Shown here piece after piece: positions 5,727-6,805 of a stretch of 6,805 nt of DNA. The notes under the pieces were generated by a model. It did not search any database and had not been told where the DNA came from. It saw nothing but the letters and a program-made list of their open reading frames with translations. Origin of the DNA: Geobacter sp. UBA6802 (GTDB taxonomy: Bacteria; Desulfobacterota; Desulfuromonadia; Geobacterales; Pseudopelobacteraceae); contig DKFG01000147.1 in assembly GCA_002452325.1 (NCBI GenBank), positions 458 to 7,262 on the forward strand, in the 5' to 3' direction. Position numbers and translations under genes: made by a program. Within the stretch, counting starts at the first letter, position 1, and every line of letters starts with the position of its first letter.

Positions 5727-6805
5727 ATGGAAATCAGCAGAATTCGCAACTTTTCAATCATTGCACATATCGACCACGGCAAATCAACCCTGGCTGACCG
5801 ACTCCTGGAGTATACCGGCGCGCTGACGGCCCGTGAGATGCAGGACCAGTTTCTGGATAAAATGGATCTTGAACGGGAACGGGGTATCACCATCAAGGCC
5901 CAGACCGTTCGTCTGGCCTACATCGCTGATGATGGTAATGAGTATATCCTGAATCTGATTGATACGCCGGGACATGTTGACTTTACCTATGAGGTCTCCC
6001 GCTCGCTGGCGGCCTGTGAAGGTGGTTTGCTGGTGGTGGATGCCTCCCAGGGGGTTGAGGCCCAGACCCTGGCCAATGTCTATCTGGCGCTGGATAATGA
6101 CCTGGAGGTCTTTCCGGTACTGAACAAGATCGACCTGCCAGCTGCCGAGCCGGAGCGGGTCAAACACGAGATTGAGGAGATCATCGGCATTGACGCCCAT
6201 GATGCGGTGCTGGCCTCGGCCAAAGAGGGGATCGGTACCCGTGAGATCCTTGAGGAGATCGTCAAGAAGATTCCAGCCCCGAAGGGTGATGTGACTGCCC
6301 CGTTGAAGGCACTGCTGTTTGATTCCTGGTATGACCAGTATCAGGGGGTTATTATCCTGGTGCGTCTGTTTGAAGGTACCCTGAAAAAAGGGGACAAGAT
6401 TCAGCTGATGTCCACCAACCGCGCTTACGAGGCGTTGAAGGTGGGTGTCTTTGCGCCGGTTATGGTTGAAGTGCCGCAGCTGACTGCCGGTGAAGTGGGG
6501 TTTGTGATTGCCGGTATCAAGGATGTTGCTGATGCCAAGGTGGGTGATACGGTAACCCTGCTGCATCGTCAGTGCGACAGCATGCTGGGGGGATTTAAAG
6601 AGGTCAAGCCGATGGTGTTCTCCGGCCTCTATCCGATTGACACCTCTCAGTACGAGCAGTTGCGTGATGCCCTTGCCAAGCTGAAGCTGAACGATTCTTC
6701 CTTCTCCTTTGAGCCGGAGACTTCGGTGGCGCTGGGATTCGGTTTTCGTTGCGGCTTCCTGGGGCTCTTGCATATGGAGATCATCCAGGAACGGCTTGAA
6801 CGGGA
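5727..6805 (+). CDS. lepA: LepA / elongation factor 4 (N-terminal 359 residues, 3' end outside window)
   Basis: EF-4 is a ribosome-associated translational GTPase that acts on stalled or misassembled elongation or initiation complexes. The start MEISRIRNFSIIAHIDHGKST is the standard LepA opening. GTPase motifs are all intact: P-loop AHIDHGKS at 13-20, switch I ERGITI at 51-56, DTPGH at 79-83 with the catalytic-type His at 83, NKID at 133-136 and SAK at 164-166. Domain II (about 190-280) follows, and domain III ends in view with ALGFGFRCGFLGLLHMEIIQERLE, a near-invariant LepA block. About 240 residues, including the LepA-specific C-terminal domain, lie beyond the edge (family length about 600). 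The ATG at 5727 is preceded by the modest SD-like GTGAGAG. It is divergent from corC, 267 bases away. Confidence 0.97.
   Translation, partial: MEISRIRNFSIIAHIDHGKSTLADRLLEYTGALTAREMQDQFLDKMDLERERGITIKAQTVRLAYIADDGNEYILNLIDTPGHVDFTYEVSRSLAACEGGLLVVDASQGVEAQTLANVYLALDNDLEVFPVLNKIDLPAAEPERVKHEIEEIIGIDAHDAVLASAKEGIGTREILEEIVKKIPAPKGDVTAPLKALLFDSWYDQYQGVIILVRLFEGTLKKGDKIQLMSTNRAYEALKVGVFAPVMVEVPQLTAGEVGFVIAGIKDVADAKVGDTVTLLHRQCDSMLGGFKEVKPMVFSGLYPIDTSQYEQLRDALAKLKLNDSSFSFEPETSVALGFGFRCGFLGLLHMEIIQERLER

Noticed and set aside
5311..5826. + strand frame running from inside corC through the intergenic region into lepA
   Set aside because: It overlaps two secure genes in other frames, and the predicted protein has no domain or signal.
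5784..6773. 329-codon open frame on the - strand, antisense to lepA
   Set aside because: It lies wholly inside lepA, which has every GTPase motif intact. The antisense product is low-complexity in style (Gln/His/Leu-rich) and matches no family I know; such frames arise from codon bias of the real gene.

Overview
This window looks like an ordinary chromosomal stretch from a Gram-negative, diderm bacterium. Lipid A synthesis (the end of LpxC) and a large AsmA-family protein imply an LPS-bearing outer membrane. The moderately GC-rich codon use, the lone CheX-like domain protein and the overall protein style suggest the Desulfuromonadia/Geobacterales (Geobacter or Trichlorobacter-like). That placement is an inference from style and was not tested by a search.

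Layout. The + strand opens with the last 51 codons of lpxC (3-158). It converges, across a 19-base gap, on a three-gene block transcribed on the - strand from about 5460 down to 178. In transcription order the block is a CorC/HlyC-type membrane protein with CBS domains (5459-4122), a large AsmA/YhdP-like protein (4112-813), and a small CheX-like protein (792-178, or from 816). The spacings are very tight: a few bases between the first two, and about 20 bases with a good Shine-Dalgarno before the third. This is almost certainly one operon. A 267-base divergent intergenic region (5460-5726) separates it from lepA (EF-4), which runs on the + strand off the right edge at 6805.

How the genes may fit together. 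LpxC commits UDP-acyl-GlcNAc to lipid A. AsmA/YhdP-family proteins are linked to phospholipid delivery to the outer membrane, and CorC-family proteins to divalent cation (Mg2+) balance or membrane-potential phenotypes. An envelope-homeostasis theme is therefore plausible for lpxC-asmA-corC, but it is inference from context. The CheX-like protein is the odd member. Its catalytic-type helix keeps the Asp and Glu but has Ser where the phosphatase Asn is expected, and it carries a cysteine-rich C-terminus.

The most interesting non-coding signal is in the divergent region. A well-formed intrinsic terminator reads on the - strand (5518-5555) although no recognised - strand gene lies upstream of it. 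Just past it is a promoter-like sequence (perfect TTGACA, 17-base spacer, GAAAAT) placed so close to the corC start that the transcript would be essentially leaderless. I see no mobile elements, CRISPR, tRNA or rRNA, and no clear evidence of a new multi-gene system.
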